Made by a program: the position numbers and the translations under genes. Positions 1 through 10,898 of a stretch of DNA of 64,000 nt are shown here, piece by piece. The notes beneath the pieces were generated by a model that worked only from the letters and a program-made list of their open reading frames with translations, had not been told where the DNA came from and searched no databases. This stretch comes from Macrobrachium rosenbergii (Eukaryota; Arthropoda; Malacostraca; Decapoda; Palaemonidae), in contig NC_089749.1 of assembly GCF_040412425.1 (NCBI RefSeq), forward strand, positions 37,439,070 through 37,503,069, written 5' to 3'. The number at the start of each line of letters is the position of its first letter. The stretch's first letter is position 1.

Positions 1-166
1 ATACTCGTATAATGGAGAGATTAACAAGAGCAAAAATACCCAAATCTGGCTGTGTAAAGACAATAGCAAAATTATGAAAATAATAAAAGATTATAAAACG
101 ATGAAAGGATAAGGAAAAATCTGTATTTAAATGAGGATGTCTCCTCAGATGACAGAAGTCTTGCTT

Positions 167-168
<2 letters not shown>

Positions 169-229
<61 letters not shown>
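169..229. repeat. (GA)n microsatellite
   Basis: About 61 bp of nearly perfect GA dinucleotide. The flanks are unremarkable AT-rich sequence. Confidence 0.97.
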
Positions 230-231
<2 letters not shown>

Positions 232-835
232 ACCTAGGAATAACAACAGATGCAGAGGTTAAATTGACATTGTTTTTCTTTCATGAAGTTACTTATCTCT
301 AGACCTTATTCGCGATTTCCGCGGGTGAAGTGGAGAACATGCGTAGACTTAGGAGAGACTTCCATTTTATGCGGTGCTGAGTAACTTTGAACGACACGAG
401 TGAAGTCCTAGTCTTATATGTGTAAAATTGTAAAGATCATTCCTTTCAGGACATGATCGCAACGCCCAAGGTAATCTATCCGTAAGAAAGTAATGTGAGG
501 TAGGGACCGAAAGACATCGATTTGACACAGGTAGCGCAAGTAAAAGATTCCAGAGTTCTTCCCACTCTAATACGCGTTTTTCTTATAGTGTACGTTCGTA
601 TGTATGTTTCACCATTTTGCTTTGTAGCTCATATACACCGGTCAACTTTGTAAATCTCAGGCATAATCCAGCTTAATCTAACAACTATAAAAGTAAACCT
701 CTGCATTTGTATACTTGGAAAGAGAACCGTATTGCCAACCGAAATATAGTAATTATTTTTCGTTTGTGTTTCTTTGATAGGCTCTATCGTTCTACATCAA
801 TTTATCAACAGGACAACGTCTCACCTTCATAAATA
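230..835. other. No gene recognised
   Basis: I see no ORF with coding character, no RNA gene and no clear repeat in this stretch. Confidence 0.5.
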
Positions 836-837
836 CC

Positions 838-847
838 CTCTCTCTCT

Positions 848-928
<81 letters not shown>
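838..928. repeat. Compound (CT)n-(AT)n microsatellite
   Basis: A CT tract of about 50 bp runs directly into an AT tract of about 40 bp. It abuts the left arm of the fold-back at 938. Confidence 0.95.
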
Positions 929-930
<2 letters not shown>

Positions 931-937
931 TTTTATT

Positions 938-1337
938 ACAGGTGAAAAATAAGAAACAGGTGTGGGTCAGCACCGGTTTCTTTATTTCAAGCCATTGACG
1001 AAGGACTGATACAGAGTGTGAGAAGTCACAAATATATATACTACAAGAACAGTACTAACGAACATACACAACCGTTAGAGGCTCCATATACCCACTCTGG
1101 CCGGTGTCGAGGTAGGAGTGGCCTTAAAAACTCATTTGGCTAAAAATCACACTCCTACCTCGACACCGGCCAGAGTGGGTATATGGAGCCTCTAACGGTT
1201 GTGTATGTTCGTTAGTACTGTTCTTGTAGTATATATATTTGTGACTTCTCACACTCTGTATCAGTCCTTCGTCAATGGCTTGAAATAAAGTCGAAACCGG
1301 TCAGGACCTACACCCTGTTTCTTATTTTTCACCTGTG
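938..1337. repeat. 400-bp fold-back (long inverted repeat)
   Basis: The arms at about 938-1120 and 1150-1337 are near-perfect reverse complements separated by about 29 bp. The arm tips carry a few mismatches, for example around the CACCGGTTTC and GAAACCGGTC motifs. The right arm contains a short helix (GGCTT at 1277-1281 pairing with AAGTC at 1288-1292) followed directly by GAAACCGGTC. This resembles the 3' half of the short-stem-III hammerhead motifs of Penelope-like elements, but I see no good CTGANGA partner. AT microsatellites lie on both sides. It may be two head-to-head copies of one repeat end, or a fold-back transposon. There is no ORF. Confidence 0.9.
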
Positions 1338-1377
1338 GTAATGTGTGATAAATGAATCACGTACAAAAGTGATAATA

Positions 1378-1480
<103 letters not shown>

Positions 1481-1658
1481 CTTTGTATTGCTGACAAATT
1501 GAAGTTGTAAAACGACAGAGCCCATCAAAGACGGATTAAATGCTCAGGAAACCCTCCCGCCTTTATTATCGTGTTTTAGGATTTTGGACATGTCTCTGAA
1601 CAGATCGTTTTCTTTGAAGAAAAATGACAGAAATATTTAAACTGACACGGTACATTCT

Positions 1659-1704
1659 GGGTGAGAGCAAGGTCCAAAGGTTCTTTGGACCTTGGGTGAG
1701 AGCA
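1659..1704. repeat. Short hairpin flanked by 11-bp direct repeats
   Basis: A perfect 11-bp inverted repeat (AAGGTCCAAAG, spacer GTT, CTTTGGACCTT; 1669-1693) is bordered by the direct repeat GGGTGAGAGCA at 1659-1669 and 1694-1704. It looks like a template-switch scar or a tiny palindromic insertion. Confidence 0.8.
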
Positions 1705-3201
1705 CCTCTCAGCGGCCACTACGGACTGGTTTGACTTATAGTAGAAGAAACACCTTGCGCCACCCCTCGCCCCCCAACTTAACTTCCACCCCTCCTTTGT
1801 CTTATGAAGGTGTCTTTAACACCTTTGTCAACTTCCTGTATTCCTTCTCACCAATTTTGTTCGAAGCCTTTGTCACACAACTGCCTTTGTAGGACTGGTC
1901 ATATAATTCTTCTGAGCTTCTCTCTGATCCTTGCAAGCAGAAGCCTGTGTTTAGTTGCTCACTCTTTGGTTTCGAGCTTAATTTTTCTGATCTTTTGTTA
2001 GTAGCTTGCTTGTTTTTGTAAGTTCTTGTACAGGCAAGAAAATGACCGGTCAAGTGTTTTGTCTTTACGGTCATAGTCAATTGTTTAAATGTTCGACCCA
2101 CCAGGCCTTACCTGCACTCAAAGATAATGTTTCTGGTTGAGTGCTGCTGTTGTCTCCGTCATGTCATTAACACGTGCCTTGATCGTCTTTTTTTTTTTTT
2201 TTTTGTCTTCGCTTATAGTTCTTGCTAGTTCAAAAGAAATATTTTGGTTGAACTTTCTTCATTAAGGGTTCATTAAAGTTAGGTATCATATATTCGTGTG
2301 TAACTGAATTTTCATCAGCTAAATAGTTTTCTATTAAGACAAACCAGGCTTGAACACATTTAATTTAACAACCTTAATCAAGTTGAGAGTGATAGCTTAA
2401 CTTTGCTTGTAAGTCCTCTAATGCATTAGGAGAATTTCAGTGACTTAGGTTGCTTGAGGTTCATTCTCATGACACCTTAGCTCAAGGGTTAGCATTTATC
2501 CTAATTTTTACACCAACTTTCATACTATGAAATCTTTGATTAACCCTTTCACCCCTAAGAGGCCATCTTTGTCTGGGAAGAATGTGGGATTCACTGAAAC
2601 CTTGTCCCATCTAGAAAAATTTTTGGGCAATATATTTATAACTCTCCTTTTGAATTCTTCCCCCACTGTATATGGAATTCTTGTCTATCAGCTACTGTGA
2701 GAGCTTCATTTATGCTTTGTAAGTACAACTGTCTTTGGATGTTAATACTAGAACTCATCTTCTTAACAACTTTCCCTCCCTGGCCTCTCTCCCCACAGGT
2801 CAGTAGTAGGTTCTTTTGGGGTATTTTGGAACGATTTCTCGAAGATGGTGATTTTAGGTCCATAGTTTCCTCTCTTATCTCCTTCCACCTCAACACACAC
2901 ATCGGTCTCTGCTTACATCTTAACAAGTGAGTGATTGGATGGATTCTTGCTGTCTTCCATTTCCTTTGGCTCAGGTTTAGTGAGACACAGTTCTACCAAT
3001 TCAATTCGTTGCCATGGGTTTGACACTACAGCATTGCCATTGAGCTTACATTTAAGTAGCCACTCATGGCAGTTGCCTTATCAGGGCTTACCCGGGAACT
3101 GCCAGGCCTTTGCTCAGCCAGTGAACTCTCAGAGAGGGGCTCCAACAAGTCAATAACATCTAGAAAATGGTGTTTTTAGAAAGGACCTCAAGATCATAAA
3201 C
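1705..3201. other. No gene recognised
   Basis: AT-rich sequence with only short ORFs in both strands, none with a recognisable domain. It includes a 20-bp T run at about 2190. It ends at the target duplication of the Harbinger element. Confidence 0.5.
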
Positions 3202-3660
3202 TTATGCCTGACTCACACATTGGTGATTCAAGACTGCATGTGTCGTAACGGCCGAAAATTTGCTCCACTACGATGCAATTACGACAAAGTCACCAACAAT
3301 CGGCATGAATTGTTACCACATCCCAAAGTTTGGTGACATCCACCAAGTGATGGCAGATGTGCAACACCACCCAACACATATGCAGTCGAGTCATGACAAC
3401 TGTCATTTGTCACCATGTCATTGCTCAAGAGTAACACTGATGTGATGGCATCGCCATTTGGTTGTGCAAGCTGTAACTTGCAATTGCAACATGCGCCATC
3501 CATTACAACGTGCGCCATGAATCGCCATGGTGACATGGCAGTCTGCGTTGTACACCGCGTGGGCTGCAACATGGCAATGCTGCCTCGCACATGTCACCAA
3601 GCATATAAAAGGCAGCAGTTCACACAAGAGGTTAACCAGTCTTTCACGAGCGACCTCACC

Positions 3661-5003
3661 ATGACCTCTGCTGCTTTCCTTGCTGTGCCCTTTGTTGGAT
3701 TACCTGCCAGGATGCCATGTACCCATGTAAAGGAGATGAGGAAGAAGACGATGAAGATTGTGCCCTACAAGGACTCCCCTCTTCAGGATGCTCCTTCCTC
3801 TGCTGCAGCAGCCGTCCAGGGCCAGGGCTCTTTGTCCTCTGTTCTGCAACTTCTGTTGACTGTGACTCTGGTCAGTAGGGCCTTCATCAAGCCACTGAAG
3901 AAAGCTACTTCTCTCCGTCAACATCAATGGCCCCAACTGACCAGGATGAGGAACTGAACCCTGTGCTTACCTTGAATCTCGTGGAGGATGCTGAGGTCAT
4001 GTCCGAGGATGATGTAGAAGGCGATGACGAGTATGTGTCTACAATGGATGCAGAAAAGGGTAACGAGGGATCAGGAATGCAGAAACGTAGGAAAAAACTC
4101 CATGTGTCTTCCTGACAGACAACCAAGAAAGGGTGTTGGGGAAATGGTTGCAAGAACACTCCTTTTTGTATGACAGGGGGCTCGCTGACTTCAAGGAAGT
4201 GGCCGTAGTTTGTTAATAAAGTATCACTCTAACATCATACTTCTCATCTTAATCATCCTGCTAAAGTCTTTCCTGTATTGGTTTCATATGGTAAATTTGT
4301 TTTTCATTATTATTAAATTTCATAATATATGTTTTCATGTTTCACCAAAGTAATATATGTTGCTTCGAAAATTATTAATCCATTTTCCTTGTTCTTTCCC
4401 TACAGTCTGTTGCTGATGCCGCTGGCCCTCCTGAGCACCCTGCCGAACTTTTGTCTGCTGGTGGGGATGATGACGAGGTGACGCTCATCCCCGCCATCAA
4501 GGGAAAGGGTGACAAGAAAAAAAATGTTTGACCTGAATGTCAGAAAAGCGAAGGCTTCGTCCTTGATAAGGTAAATATTTTTTTATTGTCAATCTTGAAA
4601 CAAAACATTACATTTGCAAACATGTTGATTAACATTTATAAAATATTTGATTTTCTTAACATTAAACTATATAGATTTGTTTTTATTGTGTCTGTGATTT
4701 GTTTCTGGTTTTCATTTCTGAAATGACACATAATAAATCACCATTCTATAATGACCAATTTCTTTTTCATTTTCTTTAGGTGACTGAAAATGCCGAAGCA
4801 GCAAAGAAGGTAATATTGGTTAGGATCGAATCCAACCCAAAAGAGGCATATTGGAACCTCCACCTAAAGAAGGTTGCGAAGGATTGTGTAGAGATTGACC
4901 CGGTCTTCTACCCATACCTGCAGATAGAGATCGGGTTTCTGGTGCAGAAACTGCAGAAAGCCACGAAAGAAGGAAGACAGAAAGGAGTTTTGATTTGTTC
5001 CTA
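3661..5003 (+). pseudogene. Harbinger accessory DNA-binding gene (MADF-type), multi-exon, probably decayed
   Basis: Harbinger elements usually encode a second, Myb/SANT- or MADF-like protein that binds the element ends and helps bring in the transposase. Here an acidic stretch rich in D and E (3927-4060) precedes a MADF-like start (VLGKWLQEHSFLYDRGLADF, about 4132-4191), reached by a frame change. Likely splice borders are TTCCCTACAG ahead of 4406, and AAG|GTAAAT at about 4570 with TTTCTTTAG ending at 4779. The last exon (4780-5003) encodes a C-terminal segment like the BESS-type interaction motifs that often follow MADF domains. A stop follows KKN at about 4530. The start is uncertain; the ATG at 3661 opens the longest plausible frame. 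Confidence 0.5.
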
Positions 5004-5765
5004 AGCACCAACAGACTTTTTTGGAAATGGAGCAAGATTCGTCCACCAAATCTTTTCTGTCTCAGCCTCCTGCACCTATGCCTTCTACATCCTACACACA
5101 ACCAGAGCAAGTTTACCGGATGACAGGGCAACAACTGCCAAGGGTCAGAGCATGTCTACTTGGTCAAGCATATACATACTATGCCACCTTCGCCTGCGGT
5201 AGATCTCCATAATGTGAGCCTCCTTAATACCCACTACTTCAAGTGCCACCTCGACTGTTGTGTCAGAAAAGACGTACCTCCTTAGTGTCTTTTTGTTCCC
5301 TGACTTTTTCCTTTTTGTTATTGTGTTCACAATAATAAAAAGGAAAAAGTTCTTCTTGTAACTCTTCTATATGCTACTGTAAGTGTATATGTATATTTTT
5401 GTAATATAATAAAATGTGTACAAGGTTTATATTGTGTATGTATTAAATTTTCCTAAAAGCACTAATAACTGAATGTTGTTTTCTATAACAATACTTGAAA
5501 TTACCAAAATCCTTGAGAGCATTACTTTTTTTGCTATTTTATTGGATCGGAATGAAGGTATACTATATTTTCATAAGTTCAGATAAAGACAAAATGACAA
5601 TGAAAACTAGTAAAAAGTAAGGTAAAGAAAAAATAACACATGAAAACTATTAATAAGTAAAATATATATTGGATTCAAGATTCTCAGTAATTCTTTATAC
5701 TTTGAGAGCTTCAGACATAGATAAAAATGACAATGACTACAACTAAAAATTAAAATATATATGGT
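5004..5765. other. Harbinger internal non-coding region
   Basis: AT-rich sequence between the accessory gene and the nested LTR element. AATAAA-like signals occur at about 5333 and 5408 and could serve the upstream gene. No further ORF is supported. Confidence 0.5.
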
Positions 5766-6147
5766 TGTAAAGTCCCCGCTCAACGCGGTTTCTGTAGAGA
5801 ACATCCCATTTTCTGCGGTGCCTTTCCACGGCCTAAGCTCGATGAGAATATATATTTATCATCATAATTGTAAACTGTATATATGTTGTCTTTGTAAGCA
5901 ATCGTGTATTATGTACAAGTAACGAGTTATTTATGTCGTATGTCAGACATTGTTGATCGCTATGTTCTCTGTATGAACCTGTCCTGTTTTTAAGAAATTA
6001 GTTTGACTTCAGGTCACCTGTAAATCTTTGTACCAGCGGTCTCTGCGAATTATGCAGACGTCCGCATTTTGCTTTATAAGCAGCTAGTTTTCATCAATAA
6101 ATCAGCAGTACTTGTCTTCCTGCTCATTACTTCACACCTCACTCACA
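5766..6147 (+). repeat. 5' LTR of element A
   Basis: Begins TGTAAAGTCC and ends in TCACA before the primer site. It carries a TTTATAAG TATA-like box at about 6073 and AATAAA at about 6097, so the transcript start and polyadenylation signal are plausible. The palindrome at 6004-6016 reads TGACTTCAGGTCA, one base off the version in the other copies. Confidence 0.9.
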
Positions 6148-6148
6148 G

Positions 6149-6158
6149 TGGTGACCCG
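6149..6158 (+). promoter_or_regulatory. Primer-binding site (tRNA-Trp type)
   Basis: TGGTGACCCG follows the LTR by one base. Copies B, C and D read TGGTGACCCC here, complementary to the 3' end of animal tRNA-Trp. That is the primer known for the CsRn1 clade. Confidence 0.75.
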
Positions 6159-6371
6159 CGGAGTGGTTCCTGGAAGCCATTAATGGACCCAAACGACGAC
6201 TAAGTCTTGACCCAATGAACCTAATCCTCGCCCCTAATGGAATAACTACGGTGCTCTAACAAAGCGTTTGGGCGTTAACCTTCATCATTAGCGGACCCGC
6301 ACGGTACACTCCCCAAGCGTGTATTGGCGCGAGTGTTCCCACATACTCCAAGTGAGGGCGCGAAAATAGCA

Positions 6372-7040
6372 TGGACGGAGACATTCCCAACCATGTACAA
6401 ATTACTGCGAACCTCTTGAAGGCAGACACCTCCCCCTCGCAACCCCTCCTGCGCGCACCTCCACACCGGTACCGCCGCCCTACGCGATGGCCCCATTGAC
6501 GGACCAACCAAAGATGGCCCTTAACATAAGGCTGCCGCCATTCACCAGGGAGAACGCAGAGCCTTGCTTCTACACGGCTGAGGGGCAGTTCAGAATAGCA
6601 GGCCTGACTGATGAGGTGTTGAAGGTGGACATCGCCATTAACCCCCTCCTGGAGGAGATTTATAAGAAGATCGCCCCTTCGTTGATGACGATGTCGGTCC
6701 CCGCCACCTTCCAAGAACTGAAATCCACTCTCATTGAGACCTGCTCCCTGCCAGTCTCTGAGAGAGCTGCCCATGCCCTCGACCTCGCCCTCAACCCCTG
6801 GCAGGAGGGAAACCTCTTGGAAGTATGGCATGCCCTCCAGGACCTCCTCCTCCTCCCTGAGACTGACAGCAGAGACAGGCGCAAGGAAATCAGTCTGTCG
6901 AGGGAGATCTTCCTGCGGCAGCTACTGCCAGAGGTCCGTGGGCAGATCACGGACGCGTACACCTTGCCAGTTGAGGACCTAATCAGGTTGGCGCAGCAGC
7001 TGACGGAATCCACGAAGGCGGCCAAGAGGGTGGGACTCCT
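6372..7040 (+). pseudogene. gag: Element A gag (truncated)
   Basis: The Gag start at ATG 6372 is out of frame with the main Gag frame (open from 6487), so an indel lies between them. The open part matches copies B and C through LTDEVLKVDIAIN and a leucine-rich capsid-like segment to about 7030 (TESTKAAK). It then jumps directly to the region before RT (NTGYTTIS, matching KHGIYHHI of other copies). The CHCC knuckle and protease are therefore missing. Gag would form the particle that packages element RNA; this one could not. Confidence 0.8.
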
Positions 7041-8050
7041 GCCAAACACAGGATATACCACCATATCAAGACAAAGGACCCCCCAACACACACAAAGTTC
7101 TGACAGCTTCCCCGCAGCGCCTTCAGGAGGCCAAAAAGGCCTTCACAGAGATGGAAAGGATGGGCATATGCAAAAAGGCTTCCAGTCCGTGGGCTTCCCC
7201 TCTTCACATGGTGCAGAAAGCAGACATCACCTGGAGGCCCTGCAGCGACCACAGGCGGCTGAACCTGGCAACAGAACCGGACCACTACCCCCTACCGAGA
7301 AGGTGGAGTTCCTGGGCCACGAGATATCCTCAGAAGGCGTCCACCCAATGTTGTCGAAGGTCGAAGCCGTCGAGAAGTTCCCCACCCCTACCTCCATCAG
7401 GACAGTACAAGAAGTCCTCAGGATGGCCAACTACTACAGAAGATTCATCCCGGGGATTGCTCACACCATGGCCTCCCTGACGGAGGTCCTGAAGGGACGT
7501 CCAAAGACCTTAGTGTGGGGCCCCGGTCAGCAGAAGGCTTTCCCCCTGACGAAGGACTCCCTCGCCAAAGCAACATCTTTGGCCCACCAGGACCCCAGCG
7601 CTCCCCTCCTGCTGACGACGGACAACAGCAACGTCGCCTGCGGAGCAGTCCTGGAACAGCTCATCAGAGGGACCCCTTAGCCCGTTGCCTTCTTCAGTAG
7701 GAGGCTAAACCCTGCCAAGTCCTGCTACAGCACCTTCAACCGAGAACTCCTTGCAGCATACCAGGCGGTATGGCACTTCAAGTTCCTCCTGGAGGGGACA
7801 CCCTTCACAATTTGGACCGACCACCAGACGCTGGTCCATGCCTTCACGAAGCTGGGCAACACATGGTGCTCTAGGCAGCAGTGGCACCTCGCAGCCATCA
7901 CGGAGTTCACCTTCAGCATCAAATACCTCCCCGACAGGAAGAACCCGGTAGCTGACGCCCTCTCGAGAATCGAGATCGATTCCGTACAGTTCGATATTGC
8001 TTACAAGGACCTCGCTCTCGCAAACAAGCTGCTGACCCTGAGACCCCAGC
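7041..8050 (+). pseudogene. pol: Element A RT-RNase H fragment
   Basis: The linker and first RT motifs (ERMGICKKASSPWASPLHMV, in a shifted frame) continue to the EPDHYPLP motif and then jump straight to EKVEFLGHEIS. About 400 bp carrying the YIDD catalytic box of the other copies is gone. The rest of RT/connection (YYRRFIPGIAHT) and RNase H (TDNSNVACGAV; NRELLAAYQAV; WTDHQTLVHAF) follow, with a TAG at 7678. Nucleotide similarity to copy B runs throughout. Confidence 0.82.
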
Positions 8051-9197
8051 CTACTGTACAGCCATCACGTCACTGAAGTGGAAGGATGTGCCCTTTGGCT
8101 CAGGAGGGTCAACATTACTGAGCGATGTCAGTACCGGATGCCCCTGCCCCCTGGTACCCGCCTCCAGACATCGGCTGATTTTCAACATCATCCACAGCCT
8201 ATCCCACCCCTGCGGAAGGACAACAGCCAGAATGCTGACAGAGAAGTTCGTCTGGCACGGCATATGGAAAGACGCGACGGCCTGGGCAAGACAATGTATG
8301 CAGTGTCAGACAAGTAAAGTGGGGCAGCACACCAAATCGGGAGTGGGTGAATTTCCCCAGCCAAAGAGATGCTTTGGGGACATCCACGTCTACATAGTAG
8401 GACCTCTTCCCCCATCAGGAGGAGTCAGATGCCTACTGCAGTCGTCGACTGCTCCACTAGGTGGCCCGAAGCTACGCCCATGGAAGATGCCACCTCCAGT
8501 GCATGTGCGGAAGCCCTCCTCTCCAGCTGGATCAGCCGGTTCAGTGTCCCAGATGACATAACGACGGACAGGGGAACCGCTTTCCTGTCCGAGCTGTGGA
8601 CCCCCTGGCATGCCTAATGGGGACCACTCATCACAGCACCACCGCCTACAACCCTACAGCCAGCGGAATGGTGGAAATGTTCCACAGATCTCTGAAGGCG
8701 TCCCTCGTGGCTCATTGTTCCTCTGAAAACTGGTCCTCCTCGGGTTGAGGTCCGCCCCCAGAGCCAACGGTGACCCCTCCTCAGCGGAAAAAGTCTACGG
8801 GGAGACTCTGGTAGTCCCGGGGGAACTCGTCGCAGAGAACAGGGACAACATAGGAATGCAGAGGCTCCGAGACAGGGTTGGAAAGTTTGCCCCCAGCCAA
8901 AAGACTTTCACCGACAGGACGTCCTCCTTCATGTCCCCCAGGCTGTCCTCCTCCACCCGCATCTTCGTCAGGGATGACGCCGTACGCCCACCCTTGACTA
9001 GACCCTACAGGGGACCTTTCCTTGTACTGGAAGGGAACAAGAAGGCATTCCGAATATCCATCCTTGGGCGGGAAGACTGGGTGTCAATAGATCGTCTCAA
9101 ATCCGCATTCCTGGAGGGAGGCAACGAAGCCGGACCCCAAGATCTCCTGCAGGAAATGGCAGCCCCTCAAACAACCGCGGTCACAGGAAGGAGGTGA
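8051..9197 (+). pseudogene. pol: Element A integrase
   Basis: The zinc-binding part (HSLSHPCGRTTARMLTEKF, then CMQCQTSK) lies in the frame open at 8088-8561. The core (DHITTDRG-like acidic motif, about 8550-8590) and the MVEMFHRSLK motif with the third acidic residue (about 8668-8697) follow after frame changes. The C-terminal part, open at 8745-9197, contains a GPY/F-type module (RPYRGPFLVLEG) typical of many gypsy integrases. The protein would insert the cDNA; here frameshifts and stops break it. Confidence 0.8.
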
Positions 9198-9374
9198 GGG
9201 CATCCCCGGAAAACCCAGAAACCTGACGGAAAGGCACCCCGACAAACCACTGCAGAGGACATCGGGGAAGGTGACCACCCTCTCCAGTTGACATCAAGAA
9301 AGAGAGGCCTCCTTCGTCGCCCCAGCAGATACCTGGTTTAATCAGACGTTGCCTCCGTCTTGGGGGGGAAGTAT

Positions 9375-9756
9375 TGCGAAGTCCCTGCTCAACACGTTCT
9401 CCATGGAGAACATCCCGTTTTCTGTGGTGCCTTTCCACGACCTAAGGTCGATCAGAACATATATTTATCATCATAATTGTAAACTGTGTATATGTTGTCT
9501 TTGTAAGCAATCATGTATTATGTACAAGTAACGAGTTATTTATGTCGTATGTCAGACATTGTTGATCACTATGCTCTCTGTATGAACCTGTCCTGTTTTT
9601 AAGGAATTAGTTTGACCTCAGGTCACCTGTAAATCTTTGTACCAGCGGTATCTGCGAACTACGCAGATGTCCGCATCTCCCTTAATAAGCAGCTAGTTTT
9701 CATCAATAAATCAGCAGTACTTGTCTTTCTGCTCATTATTTCGCACCTCTCTCATT
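9375..9756 (+). repeat. 3' LTR of element A
   Basis: About 90% identical by eye to the 5' LTR and the same length. A TTGGGGGGGAAG polypurine tract sits immediately upstream (9359-9372). It contains TGACCTCAGGTCA at 9613-9625 and AATAAA at about 9706. The visible divergence between the two LTRs indicates an old insertion. Confidence 0.9.
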
Positions 9757-10157
9757 TGGTAATCATTAATATCAATATTTTTGGATTTTAGCTTTTAATT
9801 AGGAAATTTACATAGGTTTTATGTATGGGAAGTTTCCCTGAATGTACTTTAAGATGAATAGGAATGCTTAAGTGGATTTGTAGGCACTGACAATTATGGC
9901 TGTATTCTTGAGTCCCCACTAGCGTGAACCACCTGTATCAAGGTTATGAAGAGACTGACTTCACAGCCGTCTTTGACCGACACCAAACCTTCGACCAGCC
10001 ACCGGACAAACAACCGATACCTGTAGTTAAGCACCATTACACATATACCTACAATTAAATACATGAAACAGCCACATCCCTTTTCATTACTAAATACAAA
10101 TACAACAAAACATAATATTCTTCTTCTACATAATACATATTTCCACTTTACGTAAAT

Positions 10158-10898
10158 TTAAAGAGAATACATAAAACTATACCACAACTTGCGGAAAAGT
10201 ACAATCTCTCTTGTCAAAGTTTCGACAGGTTTTGTCAGATACGTCTTAAGAGTGAGGGCATAATCTCCAATGAAGAAATAGTTGACGGGGGGCTTATCTT
10301 CAATTTCGTTTGGCAATCTTTCAGAGGCAGGCAGGTTGGCTTCATGTCGATCCAGCATTTTGTCTAACTGTGTCTTGGCAAAAACACCACCAGTGTCAAC
10401 AACTGCTAGTAGAATGACAGAGTAGAACTTCTTATAATTAAAATAATAAGTTCCTCCAAAGGTTGGGTTCTGGATGCGAATGTGTTTCCCGTCTATTGCT
10501 CAAAGGGTATGCAGGAAATTCTATTGCTGCTGAAACCCATGGGCTACCTCCTTCCATTCTTCTGGGGTGCTGGGTACATGCATGACCTCATCTCCATAGG
10601 CAGCCACAGTGGCCCTACAAGTCTCAGGCACAATACTGTAGATCGTGTTGGAAGCTACAAGGAATTGGTAAGACAGGCTCTTATAGGATTCTCCAGTTAC
10701 AAGGTAATGTAGGGTAATTGCAACACAGGCCTGGCTCAGTGGGTCTCCTCCAGAATGTGGTCTTCTTTCCACAATTTCATCGAAAAGCTCCTCTGTAATC
10801 CTGGTAAAATTCCTGTACAGTTCTGAATTTTCAGTTGCCAGTTCTTGCAGCAAGTTGTCATAGTATCCTTTCTCCTGTCTGCATTGTAAGTAGGACAA
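10158..10898 (-). pseudogene. HARBI1-like Harbinger transposase (broken)
   Basis: A DDE-type nuclease that would cut the element out and insert it at TWA sites. The N-terminal half (10521-10898) has a helix-rich region (YRNFTRITEELFDEIVERRP) and an HTH-like segment (ALTHYLVTGESYKSLSYQF-type). Two in-frame stops then precede the AIDGKHIRIQNP motif with the first catalytic Asp (about 10489). Next come YYFNYKKFYSVILLAVVD and, after a deletion of roughly 20 residues, GGVFAKTQ. IGDYALTLKTYL holds the second Asp (about 10270). The frame ends at 10158 before the NYR...ENAFG region expected to hold the third acidic residue. It is convergent with the MADF gene. Confidence 0.85.

Larger units (their letters stand above)
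5762..9760 (+). mobile_element. CsRn1-like Ty3/gypsy LTR retrotransposon, element A (internally deleted)
   Basis: Two 382-bp LTRs (5766-6147 and 9375-9756) bound a 3.2-kb interior. TGGT lies just outside both (5762-5765 and 9757-9760), a likely 4-bp target duplication. A primer-binding site follows the left LTR and a G-rich polypurine tract precedes the right one. The interior encodes parts of Gag, RT, RNase H and integrase. Zinc knuckle, protease and the RT active site are removed by two deletions. It lies inside the Harbinger element, so it inserted later. Its interior is clearly GC-rich compared with its AT-rich surroundings. Confidence 0.9.

Noticed and set aside
300..650. A diverged LTR of the CsRn1-like family
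   Set aside because: One short match (CATTTTATGCGGTGC) to the LTRs of A-C, but the order of other blocks does not agree and no internal region follows.
774..998. ORFs made of Ser-Leu or Ile-Tyr repeats (also at 22911-23302, 39958-40329, 43164-43451, 48350-48716, 52920-53258, 56951-57223)
   Set aside because: They are translations of dinucleotide microsatellites, with no flanking coding signal.
1802..2101. 99-codon ORF on -
   Set aside because: No domain, overlapped by ORFs in other frames; composition looks random.
6256..6831. Long minus-strand ORFs opposite the CsRn1-like genes (for example 14292-14819, 36937-37647, 63243-63776)
   Set aside because: They mirror the GC-rich + strand pol frames, recur at equivalent places in all copies and have no domain of their own.
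9200..9374. env-like ORF in element A before the 3' LTR
   Set aside because: Only about 170 bp of non-coding sequence lies between the integrase end and the LTR; no envelope gene is present.
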